From positions 77,156,224 through 77,220,223 of the forward strand of contig JARWIR010000002.1 in NCBI GenBank assembly GCA_029959085.1: 64,000 nt of DNA, read 5' to 3'. A program made the position numbers and the translations under genes. The notes below the pieces were generated by a model. That model did no database searches and was not told the origin of the DNA. It saw only the letters and a program-made list of their open reading frames with translations. Positions 1 through 10,474 of the stretch are shown in pieces. This stretch comes from Nemophila menziesii (Eukaryota; Streptophyta; Magnoliopsida; Boraginales; Hydrophyllaceae). The stretch's first letter is position 1; every line of letters starts with the position of its first letter.

Positions 1-570
1 ATGCAAAACTTGTATGTTAACCAAGATCACTAGGAAACTTTTTAAGGATGTTAAAAGTGAGACTAAAAACTTAGACCTTATTCATAGTGATTTGTGTGAT
101 TTGCATGCTACCCTATCATTAGGTCATAAAAGGTATCTTGTTACCTTTATTGATGATGCATCAAGGTATTGCTATGTATATTTATTACATGCAAAAGGTT
201 AAGTTCTTGATAAATTCAAAATTTATAAAAAAAGGTAGAATTTCATCAAAATGGGTTAATCAAAACTCTTCGTACGGATAGGGGAGGTGAGTATTATGAT
301 CCGGTTTATTTTCAATCTACCGGAATAATACATCAAACATCAGCTCCCTATACACCACAACAAAATGGTATAGCTGAAAAGAAGAATAAAACTTTGAAAG
401 AAATAGTGAATTCCATGTTATCCTATTCGAGTTTAAGTGAAGGATTTTGGGGTGAGGCTATGTTGATTTTGGGGTGAGGCTATGTTGACAGCCTGCTACT
501 TGTTGAACCGAATTCCTAACAAAAAGAATAATGTTACCCCATATGAACTTTGTCACAAAAGGACACCAAA
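1..570 (+). mobile_element. Ty1/copia integrase fragment, decayed
   Basis: Remnant of a copia-type retrotransposon pol gene. From about 70 to 200 it encodes an integrase-core stretch with LDLIHSDLCD and YLVTFIDDASRY. The next part needs other frames to read LRTDRGGEYY, SAPYTPQQNGIAE and SEGFWGEAM, which supply the second and third acidic residues of the DDE core. Reading is broken by frameshifts near 200-235. A short duplication near 450-485 repeats the GGGTGAGGCTATGTTGA stretch. Homology fades by about 570 at a copy of KKNNVTPYELCHKRTPN. No LTR is visible inside the window, so the element continues to the left or is truncated. It is not functional as seen. Confidence 0.8.
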
Positions 571-618
571 CATATAACGTTCATAGACTATAAATAATGT
601 TCAAAATTCAGGAAATAC

Positions 619-1183
619 TTTTTTTTTTTTTTTGCATACATATGAGACTTTAAAATAAAGCCGAAGTTGATTAAAACATCAACTAAGACCCCAAACGGGG
701 TTCTATCACTAGTCTAGGCACCCTACATCCACTTTTATCTCTCGTGATATCCCGCCATAGATAATCTGGAGGGTCCACCAGCACCTGAACCCCTTCATTC
801 ATTTCCGCTCCCCTTTTAGCTAACATATCTGCACACGCATTAGCTTCTCGATAAATACACTGTAAATCGAAACCCGGATAATTGCTCAATAAATCCCTAC
901 ACTCACGTCCTATATGGCAATTCCAACTCGTAGACCTACCACCGCCCTTCACTAGCGCGTAAAGGTCTCTTGAGTCAGTTTCGACATATATTTTACTTAT
1001 ACCCCGATCAATTATCCATTTCAGACCATAATGCAGCTCTAAAACTTCCGAAAGATACGGAGATTCCATAACACACGGCCCCGAAAAACCAGCGACAAAG
1101 GTTCCTTCCTCATCTCTTAGTATCCCTCCAATACCGGCTTGATTTTTCGCTTCATCATAACACCCATCAATGTTTAGTTTCAG
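619..1183 (-). mobile_element. 5'-truncated LINE, RNase H end with poly(A)
   Basis: The 3' end of a non-LTR retrotransposon. On the minus strand it opens with LKLNIDGCYDEA and reads through one open frame to the stop at 683, giving an RNase H (RVT_3-type) domain. The acidic set is visible as NIDG, SEVLELHYGL, YVETDSRDL and EANACADMLAKRG. Below the stop comes a short 3' UTR, CATATGTATGC, and a 15-base poly(A), seen as poly(T) at 619-633. The domain and tail match the LINE ending near 16630, so both belong to one family. It lies just beyond the 3' end of RCL1. The 5' truncation is typical of target-primed reverse transcription. I could not see a clear target-site duplication. Confidence 0.8.
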
Positions 1184-1427
1184 TTATCATTACTAACAAT
1201 ATCATTTCTTTGTTCATCTTTTCATTAAGACCATTACAAAATAAAATAAAGAACAAAAGGAAAAGGAGTAATTCAAAAGTAAAGAGTCTTTTGGTTGCTC
1301 AAATTTAAATTACATCATAGGATAAGATGTCCAAAACTCAAAAGGAAAAAGAGTCTAACTTAAATAAATTATCATACTTACATAATTTTGCCAAAAAATT
1401 GATACCATTTACTTTTCAAGATATCTT

Positions 1428-2858
1428 TCAGGATAAATTTTTCAATTCACATCCAACACATTTAAGCATAACCGTCCCTGTTGATGGATCTGGCTTGATT
1501 ACAAATTTAACCCCCAAAAAGTCTCTAATATGTCTTAAAGACTCAATTCCATAAGGCGAAAGTTTCCCAACACGAATATTCGAAACATCTTGTGGACAAA
1601 GTGCACATAAAAGAAACAATAAGCCTTGATGAGTCGAATCTACAACTCCACCTTTTTCAATTTCATCAAGTAAAAGACACGCCATTTTTTCACCAACCTC
1701 TTCAGGTGGCATTGATTCTATGTTCTCTTCATCTTCAACTTCACCTTCATTTCCTCGTGCATAAGAAATCAAAGTATCCACTGAAATAACACAACCTGTT
1801 GTAGTTTTTGCATATAGAGAGAGACCATATCCAGGTGACCTATAATAACAGTCTTTAGTTAAATTAAATTAAACTAAATTAAATTAAAATTGTATTAGCG
1901 AGTAACTAAGTATACATACTTTCCAGCATATGGGCCCGCCATATGGTTAGTAAATATACTAACATCAGGAAGTAAACGATTGAATATTCCACGAGCAGCA
2001 TAAAACATTGAATTCTCGATCTCGAACTCGAACTGACCAGACACTTTAGTTGAAAAAGAAACACCTCTAATACTCTTCACCATTCCCTCATCAATCCAAT
2101 TTATAGCCTATAAAGAAAAATGTTAAAAAAAAAAAAAAGTGGATTTGCAGAAAGGTATAAAGATTGCTTTACTTTTAAGCTTTCTTGAGCAACGGGAACT
2201 GATAAAACTACTTCTCCACCACCATTAGGAGCAACTCCTCGGCTTTTGATCTTAAGATCTAATCCTTCTGGAATCCAAGAGCTCTTTACAGGAATTCCAA
2301 AGCGCTTTAACAAGGGTAGTGTAGTTAATATAAAGGTATCAACAGATGGGTCCTTTGGATCATTAGTGATACCTGGTGAAATTAACCATATATGAAATCG
2401 TAATCGAACTAATAATAACAAAAGTAAGCCAAGTAATTTCAAATTAATTAGAAAAAGATATAATAACTAGAGAAATTCGATAATCAAATAGTACCTAGTA
2501 GATGAATCAGGAGTGGTTTTTTCCCGAATAAAGCAATGACCAGTAAAGGCTCGAGGAAATAGCCAATTGAGCGGCTAAGGCCACAATCATGAGTTAAATT
2601 ACCTAATCTACCACCCATTACAATTCCAGGATTATACTTCAACTTTGTACCGCTTTCGTAAATTTCAAAACTACAGCCATCGCAGATTTTTGCGAGGAGG
2701 TGGAGGAAGGAAATTTCGTGAGGGCGGAGACCAGCTAAAGTGGCGTCGGCGCGTATATCTTCAATGATAATAGGTGTTGATGAGAGGGTTGAGAGTAGTA
2801 GACGGAGTCGGAAGTTTTGGCTGCCTTTTAGCTTCATGTACGGTGAGATTTCCGCCAT
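1428..2858 (-). CDS. RCL1: RNA 3'-terminal phosphate cyclase-like protein (RCL1)
   Basis: Nucleolar Rcl1-type protein. In the known family it acts with Bms1 in the SSU processome during cleavage of pre-18S rRNA and lacks cyclase activity. Four exons on the minus strand: 2858-2495, 2372-2173, 2107-1920 and 1839-1428. All introns are GT-AG and the joins keep frame, giving 387 residues, the usual family length. The start is the ATG at 2858, giving MAEISPYMKLKGSQN. Diagnostic stretches are IIEDIRAD, GLRPHEISFL, GTKLKYNPGIVMGG, CGLSRSIGYFLEPLL, the RGVAPNGGGEV insert region, HMAGPYAGKSPGYG spanning intron 3, and KGGVVDSTHQGLLFLLCAL near the C-terminus. RTC domains of this type run almost the full length. 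A short A/T-rich TATA-like stretch lies about 35-45 bases upstream of the ATG. I see no break, so it is probably functional. Confidence 0.93.
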
Positions 2859-3044
2859 TGTTGTACTTCGGCTTATAGGAGAAATAAAACCCTTATAAAT
2901 ATAAAGAGTCCCGGAAACTGTGAACTATTAATTTCCAGTACTTTTATATTAATAAGGGGTAAAAGAGCTTTTAGGGCGCTTCTATACTATAGTTTAATAA
3001 ATAGAGGCCCAATTGTATCTAAACCAGTCCAATTGAAACTTAAC

Positions 3045-3740
3045 TTAAAAAAATACATAAAACTCACTCTCCTCCCTCTTCTTTCTCGGCAGAAAACCCC
3101 ACCCCCTCCTCCTCACCCTTCTTTCTCGACAGAAACCCCCTCCCCCTCCCCCTTCGTTCTCGACAGCAAAACCCAGGCCACCACCACCACGACGCTGCTG
3201 CCGTTGTTGGCCTACCATCTGACGCGCAACCAGGCCACCACCATCAACATCGCTGCTGTGATTTCGAGGCCACCGCGAAGAGCCACCACCACGACGACGT
3301 ACGAGATCCACCACCATCAACATCGATGCCGTGATTTCGAGGCCACCACGAAGAGCCACCACCAACCAGCGGCAGACCAGCGACGAGCCACCACCACCAC
3401 AACCTGATTCTCTTCACTCCAAGCCCCACCACCACCACCCTGCTTCTCTTCACTCCGAGCCCCACTACCAACACCAGATCGAATTCCACCACCACCACCT
3501 GCTTGTCTTCACTCCGAGCCCCACCACCACCACCGTGCTTCTCTTCACTCCGAGCCCCACCACCACGACGAGCCAAACGTTGCTGACCTTCGAGATCCAC
3601 CAACCACCATAGAGCTTCCCAACACCACCATCGACACCACCATCGACATCACATCAACACCACCAGTGACCTTCCCAACACCACCAGCTACCTTCCCAAC
3701 CCCTCCAGCAACACCCCACCAAACCACTCAACACCACCCA
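3045..3740. repeat. CCACCA-rich low-complexity region with internal repeats
   Basis: Strongly biased DNA, C/A-rich on the plus strand. It holds two copies of a roughly 54-base unit, at about 3236-3290 and 3310-3363, sharing GTGATTTCGAGGCCACC. It also holds four copies of a unit built on CTTCTCTTCACTCCGAGCCC with CCACCACCAC runs, at about 3409-3575. Open frames exist on both strands, but they are proline/threonine/histidine-rich or glycine/valine-rich by composition only. I recognise no domain, so I do not call a gene. It may be the remains of a non-autonomous transposon or a captured UTR. Confidence 0.6.
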
Positions 3741-4275
3741 TCGCAGCTAATCCAAAACCCACCAAAACTAATCTCAGATTTGTTTGTTTCCTAAGTTTGT
3801 ATTTTGTTTTTTAATTTTTTTTTGCAGGGGTGCTTTTTGCAGATTTAGATATTCAGGGGGTATAAACCCCCCGTTTTGCTATTTGAGGGGGTAACCATTT
3901 AATTGAAGGGGTAAACATGATTTTTAGGGGGTAAAAATAATATTTTAGGGGGTATATACCCCCTATTTTGGACTAACCTGTTTATTTGGACTGCCTTGGA
4001 CAATATGGACTCTGAACAATATGGACTTAACTTAAAAAACGGTAGGCGTGTATCCCTGAAAAATTAAAATAGGGGGGATCCACCCCCAAAAAATTAAAAT
4101 AGTGGGTATATACCACCTAAAATAGTGGGTCTGTATCTCCTAAAAACGTGAACCTAACCAGAAAATTCCTAGTTAGGCCCTTAAAAAACATAAAAAGTAA
4201 CCAGGCCCTTAAAAATTCTCATTTTTAAATTTTAGGCCTAAAAAGGTATATTCCTCATCAATAATTCAGGAGGGA
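3741..4275. other. Intergenic, repeated GGGGGTA motifs
   Basis: No gene is seen. From 3830 to 4140 there are repeated G-rich or C-rich runs such as TTTAGGGGGTAA, including the palindrome GGGGGTATATACCCCC near 3947-3962. Similar motifs follow near 4070-4125. The stretch is bounded by partly similar CCAATTGAAACTTAACTTAAAA (near 3030) and TATGGACTTAACTTAAAA (near 4020), which hints at one old element spanning about 3010-4040. Confidence 0.4.
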
Positions 4276-5147
4276 GCATGGTTCGGTTTTTCGGTTTTAG
4301 GCCAAAACCAGAACGAACCGGATGGTTCATTTTTTTATAATTCAAAAATCAAACCGGACAATTTACATTTGATTCCACATTCGATTTCTGGTTCGCTTCA
4401 AATTCAAATATTTGGCGGTTTAGCTTAATAATTTTTGTCAACTTATTTCTTAATATACATTGTGCAGTAGTAACGGTCAATATTTTAATCCACTATTAGA
4501 TACTATTAGTGGATAATTAATATGCCAATAAATAAAAACACATAATCTAACAATATTATCTTAATTAATCATGCTAAATAAATTCATTAAATTAAAGCTA
4601 TTACTTCCAAATCTATACCATCTTGGGTAATAAAATCAATCAAGCCAAGGATATTTACTAATATAATTATAAAGATAATCTTAGATATCATCCCAAATCA
4701 CATCACCCTTTTATCACCTCTTAGATGGATTTTAAATGGACCAATCATATGATTTCTCTTTCTTTTTTATGATTGGTCCACGTAAAGGCGATAAAAGGAT
4801 GATATGATTTGGGGTGATATCCAACATTACTCAATTATAAATAATATAAAATATGTTAAATAATAAAATCAATGAATAGTAAAACAAAATTTCATGTAGA
4901 TAATAAATTCTCAACAAAAGTTTCTCCCACACTAATCTTATAAAAAAGTCTCACATTTTCTTATTTTTTCCTTCGTTGGTTCGATTTTTGCGTAGTAAAC
5001 CGAATCGAAGCAAAACTTTTTGGATGTTGAAAAATTGAAAAGCAAACCATTTGGTATTTTGGTTTTTGGTTTGTTTTTTATTTATTTTTTTTTGAATTTT
5101 TGGTTCGATTTTCTGGTTCTCATTTACTCAACCCTAATTCGGCTAAT
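4276..5147. mobile_element. Degenerate GGTTCGGTTTT-type repeat with nested MITE
   Basis: The left edge has GGTTCGGTTTTTCGGTTTTAGG. The right part carries TTGGTTCGATTTTTGCG and TTTTTGGTTCGATTTTCTGG with intervening AAACCGAATCG. Repeated GGTTCGGTTTT with AACCGAA in the opposite sense is common in old plant hAT-type non-autonomous elements. The ends are too decayed to assign. A separate hairpin element at about 4668-4833 sits inside it. Confidence 0.4.
4668..4833. mobile_element. MITE hairpin with ~60-bp terminal inverted repeats
   Basis: The left arm reads GATATCATCCCAAATCACATC, then CCTTTTATCACC and TGGACCAATCATA. The right arm is the imperfect reverse complement: TATGATTGGTCCACG, GGCGATAAAAGGATGATATG, ATTTGGGGTGATATC. 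The two arms fold into one long hairpin with almost no loop. The inverted repeat may extend outward to AATCTTA and its counterpart TAACATT. No coding capacity. The superfamily is not decided because the target duplication is not clear. Confidence 0.6.
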
Positions 5148-5582
5148 GGGTATTTTATTTACTTAAAACCATTCTTTAAGAAATATGGCAGTATACAAGA
5201 AAACACTATCAATCTTAGTCTTTTCATTAAGATTCCTTGAAACGTGATTAAAGGATTATCTATCACTAGCAATTGATTGTTATAGTCAACATGAATCTAA
5301 TATTCCACCTAACTTTGAAAGCTATTTGTATGCCTTGGAAAACCTTAAGGTAATCTAATTCCATAATAGCAGAGTTCATGTTGATAGTACTAATCTACAC
5401 ACATGCGTTAATGATGGTAAACTTTTGCATTCAATGTCCAATTTTATATGAGAGTGGTTGATGTTGCATAAATGTACTCCCTTTCTAAATTATTACAAAC
5501 ATCTGACAAACTTGTCACGTTAAATAACAGAGACAAAAGAAGTATCATATTAAAACTTGGTGTACTAAACTAGTATTACACG

Positions 5583-7118
5583 TGATGTCTCCTCATTTGT
5601 GATAGATTTATGTTAAGATGAGACATCATTTTTAGTGATTTAGAAGTATTTTTAATTGATTTTCTTGAGAAATAGTGCACTTTCATATTTTGAGTCTTGA
5701 TTTAGTAAAATAATATTTTTTAGAGCATATTGGGTTTAATTATTTATTTAGTGTGAAACTTTAAAGATAATTATGGAGATTAATTAGAGTCCAAGTCAAA
5801 GACTACAATATATGGAAAGAGATAAGCATGGTAATTGGAGATAAGGAAAGAAAAGCTAAAAAAATGGAAAAGGAAAAGCTGCCTCAAATCTGAATTTCTG
5901 CACATACGACCACAAATCAGATTATATCTCAAAACCGGTGTAGAATTTGGAGAAACGGTCAAGAGCAAAGCTGAAGATCTTTCCAAGACGATGAATTCCG
6001 ACTACTCATACGCGTCAAACGGATGAGTATTGAAGCTGCTAGGACCAAAACAAAAACGGGCCTGATTTCATGTTTTAGGGTTACGAATTTGAGTTAGGCT
6101 TGGAGTCCACTACTTACCTTCTCCTTCAAGAAAACTATTTAGGTCTTCTAAACACCTATAAATACACCCTTATATCACTTGTAAATCATCCTTGCCTCAT
6201 AGTAATTAGTTATTAAGGTTTTATTCTTCCAAGTTATTGTAGAGAGCAAGATGATGTCTTTTATTATTTCCTTTAGTTTATTTCCTTCACGTATGAACTA
6301 AACTTCCCATAGCTTGGGTTTTGCATCATGTATAATCTATGAATTCTATTTTCTTTCTATCTAAGTTTCTTTGGGAATTATATGTTTTAATCTGATATTA
6401 GCTTCTTACCTTTATATTTGTTTATGTGTTTTGATTTATTATCTGTCCTAGAACTGATCACTTTAGGCTTTCTTAATAGTAATTAGATGATCACCGTAGT
6501 TGGGTGTCTAATTATTGAAACACCACATAACGTCTAGTGTCGATATTGGTCCTGACAACACTAATTCTAACTAGATAGTCATTAGGGTATAATTTAATCA
6601 CTATCACCATGTATGGAAATTGATTGCTTAGAGCCCTAGTGGCGTAGGATAACCCTATTTGAACCAGCCTTGTGGTGTGTCCGTATCCCCCTTAGTCGCT
6701 CTCAAGGTCTAAGGTATGGGAATTTAGAATCCTGACGAAGTATCTAAGAGCTAATTCTCTCCCTTATTAACTAGATTTAATAGAAAGAACTAGAAGGATT
6801 AGTGCATACTAGCAAAACCTAAGCTATATTTCTCATCTCATATTTCTTCGTATTTAATTTACTGTCTTTATTTTCCTTAGTTTAATTTAATATTTCGAAT
6901 TTATTCTCTCTTTATTTTTTGTCTTTTAATTAATTACTTCTTACTCGTTATTTCTACCCATTCGATTAACACACTAAGTCCCTGAGAACGAACTCAACTT
7001 ATCATTAAAACTTGCATTCGTCCTGTAATACTTGCAGTACTATGTCTGTCTAGGGTGAGAGTGCGTTGTTTTCTGACTTATTATTTATCTTATTTTTATC
7101 ACACCCTAGGCGACACCA
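5583..7118 (+). mobile_element. Solo LTR (1536 bp), TSD ACACG
   Basis: It starts TGATGTCTCCTCATTTGTG and ends GGCGACACCA, within the TG...CA rule. It is flanked by the perfect direct repeat ACACG at 5578-5582 and 7119-7123. There is no internal domain and no second copy next to it, so it is a solo LTR from unequal recombination. It begins with a small hairpin: GATGTCTCC, then GAGACATC about 30 bases later. A TATAAATA box lies at 6157-6164. The solo LTR at 53337-54880 is a clear relative, with the same start, the same AACACCACATAACGTCTAG stretch, and the same TATA context and end. The short open frames inside are not genes. Confidence 0.9.
6157..6164 (+). promoter_or_regulatory. LTR TATA box (TATAAATA)
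   Basis: TATAAATA inside CCTATAAATACACCCT of the solo LTR. The same box in the same context occurs at 53917-53924 in the related solo LTR, which supports it as the conserved LTR promoter. Confidence 0.55.
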
Positions 7119-7272
7119 ACACGTTCCACTCAAATCTCCTATATATAAAAAAAACAATGACTTAAACTTTAACAAAAGTAAAGTCGCAATACAATTAGAA
7201 TACCGAAAGGAGTGACATATCATTATTTTAATGAAAATAATAACCACTAGTAAAAGGTTACATATGATAAGC

Positions 7273-7344
7273 GCCGTCTGTGGGAATCGAACCCACGACC
7301 ACGTGGTTAAAAGCCACGCGCTCTACCAGCTGAGCTAAGACGGC
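7273..7344 (-). tRNA. tRNA-Lys (anticodon UUU)
   Basis: A 72-base cloverleaf on the minus strand. The acceptor stem GCCGTCT pairs with AGACGGC. The D arm is GCTC-AGCTGGTA-GAGC. The anticodon stem CGTGG/CCACG holds the loop CTTTTAA with anticodon TTT. The variable loop is TGGTC and the T arm is GTGGG-TTCGATT-CCCAC. Box A and box B for RNA polymerase III lie within the D and T arms. There is no intron and every stem is fully paired, so it is probably functional. It lies just outside the solo LTR that ends at 7118. Confidence 0.97.
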
Positions 7345-8002
7345 TTAATATTAATATTGTAATTAAAAATTAATATATTATGAGTAAATAATAGATCCTA
7401 TATGGTAAAAAACAGGGTAAGTAACTAATTTGGCTCATTATCTTTGCATATTATGACAATTTAGTCACTTATATTGTAAAAATAACATTATAATCCTTTA
7501 TCTTTTGAATTTGTGATAACGAAAGAGCATAATATTACTTTCCATAATTCAACTATCTTTCTTATTTTGTATCTTAATTGATATTTGTAGATGTAATTTA
7601 ATTTTTCGATAGACATCAATAAGATAAAGAATTTGCCTTCCATCATATATTTTAATCACAAAGTAACAATGGTATATATTATACATTATTTAGATATAAG
7701 TAATCGAGAAAAGGAACCCTGAAACATTCACAGTTTTAAATTTTGATAAATAGATAGCCAACATTTTAAAAGTGTATAATTAGATAGACAACGTTTTAAA
7801 TTTGTCCTCTCGTTGATATCTTCCTTTTTTTAAGTGCATGCGCGACATGGTTTATTTTTTTTTTAAATTTAAGAAAATTATAAATATAACCCTCAAGTTT
7901 TAAAATTATTTATAAAATCCCAATAATTTTTTAAGATCCTCACAAACCAACCCCTTTTCCCTTCTTCTTCTTCTTCTTCTTCTTCTTCTTCTTCTTCTTC
8001 TT

Positions 8003-8033
<31 letters not shown>

Positions 8034-8549
8034 TTCTTCATCATCATCATCACCGTCTTCTTCTTCTAGTCTGAAATATACACACATATACACCATCACT
8101 GAAGAACATCGAAGAATTTAAAATGTGTCGTTGTTTTGCACATAGCCACTACCAACATCAAAATTGTTGCTACACCATCAACAAGATATTTCAAAAAAAT
8201 TCAAACTATCACCCAAAATGACCTTTATCTGTCTTTCTTCTTCAACAATCTCCTCAACGTATATTTTAAAATATGGTCAAATTACAAAATCTCTCACAGT
8301 ATTCTCAGCACCACAAGACACCAGTTGGGAACAAATAAAAATATTGTTACATATACTTTTGTGATAACCCAATTATCACACAACAATAAACCATATACAA
8401 CTTTAAAAAAATTCAATGAAATGAAAAGAGCCAATGTAATCTATATTACCTTCTCGTGATCGATTGAAATAATTTCATTTGAATCCAAGCTGAAACAAAT
8501 ATATACACAAAAACAGAGCCTGCTATAATGAAACAATGATTCTTTATGA
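7345..8549. other. Intergenic, AT-rich
   Basis: No gene recognised. A CTT microsatellite lies at 7970-8030, followed by a short CATCAT run. Open frames at 8136-8459 have no recognisable domain and look like chance. Two nearby copies of a motif like AACATTTTAAA...TAGATAG at about 7735-7800 form a short imperfect direct repeat. Confidence 0.5.
7970..8030. repeat. (CTT)n microsatellite
   Basis: About 20 uninterrupted CTT units, then an ATT interruption and CATCATCATCAT. A likely polymorphic simple repeat. Confidence 0.95.
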
Positions 8550-8720
8550 TTAACAAATAACTTCATCAATCTCGTATGGTAACTCGAACAATTCACTTTT
8601 CAAAGTTGGCCGACACATGTTTTCACTTCCTAAAAGTGGTTGATCTTCCTCTTTCGCCATGACTATCGTGTGATCTCGTTTTCTTAACTTCTTATCATTG
8701 TCTCGGAGTATCTTAGCATC
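8550..8720 (-). pseudogene. Unrecognised gene fragment or last exon
   Basis: On the minus strand a consensus-like acceptor, ending CTAG at about 8721, opens a 56-codon frame ending at TAA (8550). The product is charged and looks like coding sequence: KILRDNDKKLRKRDHTIV, then MAKEEDQPLLGSE, and SELFELPYEIDEVIC at the end. I do not recognise the family and see no upstream exon. It may be a captured or relic 3' exon, or a chance frame. Confidence 0.3.
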
Positions 8721-9525
8721 CTAGTACCTAATAATTGCACACTCAATACACAAATTACTCACAAAAGCTCTAAAAGTAACATAAATAGCGACAGTAAACA
8801 AGAAAGTATATAACATCAAATAATTGGGAAAATCCCCCAACTAAGTCCTAAATACCCCTAAAATGATATTTTGTGACTAGATTGATTAGTCACATAAATG
8901 GATACATCACATGCGGATGGAAAAATCTCTACTTTCTGCACAATTTTAAAGTTTAAATCGATCCAACAAATTATATGATATGGTGTGGGTAAAACCAAGC
9001 GTTTAAAGCAAGAAAATGGAAGATGAGGAAGAGGTTGTATAAGCTAAAGTTGGATGAAATACTTATAAATTGAGGAGGATGGAAAACTGGCATATCACAT
9101 GGTGACAAGACTCAAGCCTTGGTATCCTATAGATATAGGCAACAAGAGAATATAACCCATGTTGTTATCTTTTCCCCGGTAATGGGTTTATCTATAAAAT
9201 CCCGTGGTTAAGGATGTTGATTTTGGTTTGTTGTCTCCTTTATTATTGCACATCCTTTTGGTTGCACCTAGCTATGGCTTCTTCTTATGTTGATAGATAA
9301 TTCCCATTCCCGTACTTCCTCTTCCAATTGGTTTGTTAATTGTATCATCCCTTATAAAGGATGGGCCTGTAGGTATATAATACGTTGTATTATGGGTGGG
9401 AAGTTGTTGGTATATGTCGTGACTTATTCTTCTAGCAATGTAGTTCCTACTTAGTCCCTGTAATATATTCATCTCGTCTTCTATCTATTCAGAAATATAG
9501 GATCTGAGAGGCATTGGCAAATTAT
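8721..9525. other. Intergenic, possibly partly plastid-derived
   Basis: No gene recognised. The stretch from about 9180 to 9525 directly precedes the trnY remnant and may belong to the same plastid insertion, but I cannot identify it with confidence. Nothing else is seen. Confidence 0.3.
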
Positions 9526-9608
9526 TGGGTCGAGTTGGATTTGAACCATCATAGACATATTGCCAACAATTTTCAATCCATCCCCATGAATCGCTCGGGC
9601 ATCGACTC
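9526..9608 (-). pseudogene. Decayed plastid trnY-GUA (nuclear plastid DNA)
   Basis: On the minus strand it follows plastid tRNA-Tyr(GUA): GATGCCCGAGCGATTCATGG is close to the known 5' part, GGCAATATGTCTATGATGG to the variable and T region, and the end reads CAACTCGACCCA. It is 83 bases long against 84 in plastids. Several substitutions break the stems and the anticodon region, so it is not a working tRNA. The trnE remnant 59 bases away is in plastid order, so this is a transferred plastid segment. Confidence 0.8.
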
Positions 9609-9667
9609 AGGAAGAATAAATTATAGGCTTATTGGTAATCCATGATCAACTTTCTTTTTTGATATCC

Positions 9668-9739
9668 TACCCCCAGAAGAAGTTGAATCCTCGTGCCTCC
9701 TTGAAAGAGAGATATCCTGAACTAGTAAACGATGGGGGT
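9668..9739 (-). pseudogene. Decayed plastid trnE-UUC (nuclear plastid DNA)
   Basis: On the minus strand: CCCCCATCGTTTACTAGTTC, then AGGATATCTCTCTTTCAAGG with the UUC anticodon region, and CTTCTGGGGGTA at the end. This matches plastid tRNA-Glu(UUC) with scattered changes. Its spacing and order relative to the trnY remnant follow the plastid trnD-trnY-trnE cluster. I see no trnD copy. Confidence 0.8.
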
Positions 9740-10332
9740 CTGTTTACCCTACCACGATCATATTATGAACATATTTTTTAAATTGTCAATTATTATTAAA
9801 TTCGAGTGATCTTTTTTTTTGATATGTGGGTTCTAGGCTAGCTTTCGCACACCCAACTAGTCCCACGGAGAATATGCCCGCCCTCCCCAAGCATACCACA
9901 GGCACGTCAGAACTAGGTGTTTTTATGGAATGATTGGTCCGTCCGAAAAAAGAATTAAGATATTTATATCTCATAATAACACATGAGATCAACAGATGAT
10001 AGATCGAGTAGGTGGGATCAAGAAGTTCTTTTAAACTTGTTTGTTTATCCCGAGATATTATTATAGCGAAAGATAAACAAAATTCTAGAAGTCTGGTTCG
10101 AAATTCTCTCGGTTCCTCCCTTAAGAGGGATTGCCAAACCATTTGAGCGTTCACCAATTCAAATATAAAGAATTAGTCAATCAGATAATAAATAGTAAAT
10201 GAACTGGTTTGAAACATAATGAATTGCTAGTAGTATAATATTATTCTCATCAGACTTAAAACTAATTAAAAGCAAATAGCATTACGACATTTTTCTTCCC
10301 TTTGACCTACCTATGGTTATATTAGAGTAAAG
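9740..10332. other. Unassigned DNA beside the plastid insert
   Basis: It has a 123-codon open frame on the minus strand (9786-10157) with no domain I recognise. A T-run at 9811-9820 followed by GATATGTGGGTTCTAGGC may mark the poly(A) end of a small retroelement. The origin is uncertain. It may include further organelle DNA. Confidence 0.3.
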
Positions 10333-10345
10333 AAATAATCTTTTT

Positions 10346-10461
10346 TATTTTTTCAATACATCAGAGAGCCACTTTGGACTCGGAGTCATTGAATCGGTTC
10401 AAACTTGTACCTTTTAGAAGGATAACAAGGCTCTGGCCAGTTGAGCTAACCCCAACTGGTT
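10346..10461 (-). mobile_element. tRNA-derived SINE with 13-bp TSD
   Basis: On the minus strand it opens ACCAGTTGGGGTTAGCTC, with a box A like TAGCTCAACTGG and a box B like CAAGTTTGAACC. The body ends in the tail GACTCCGAGTCCAAAGTGGC, then TCTCTGATGTATTGAAAAAA. The perfect direct repeat AAATAATCTTTTT flanks it at 10333-10345 and 10462-10474. The same tail occurs in the elements at 24471 and 58958, but the tRNA-like head here differs from theirs. Confidence 0.85.
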
Positions 10462-10474
10462 AAATAATCTTTTT

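Noticed and set aside
3045..3720. Overlapping ORFs of 60-124 codons on both strands
   Set aside because: They are Pro/His/Thr-rich or Gly/Val-rich translations of CCACCA repeats, with no conserved motif.
5780..6026. ORFs at 5780-5986 and 5835-6026
   Set aside because: They lie inside a solo LTR and are not conserved as protein in its sister LTR.
9786..10157. A 123-codon minus-strand ORF considered as an organelle gene
   Set aside because: I could not match it to any plastid or mitochondrial protein, so it is left as unassigned DNA.
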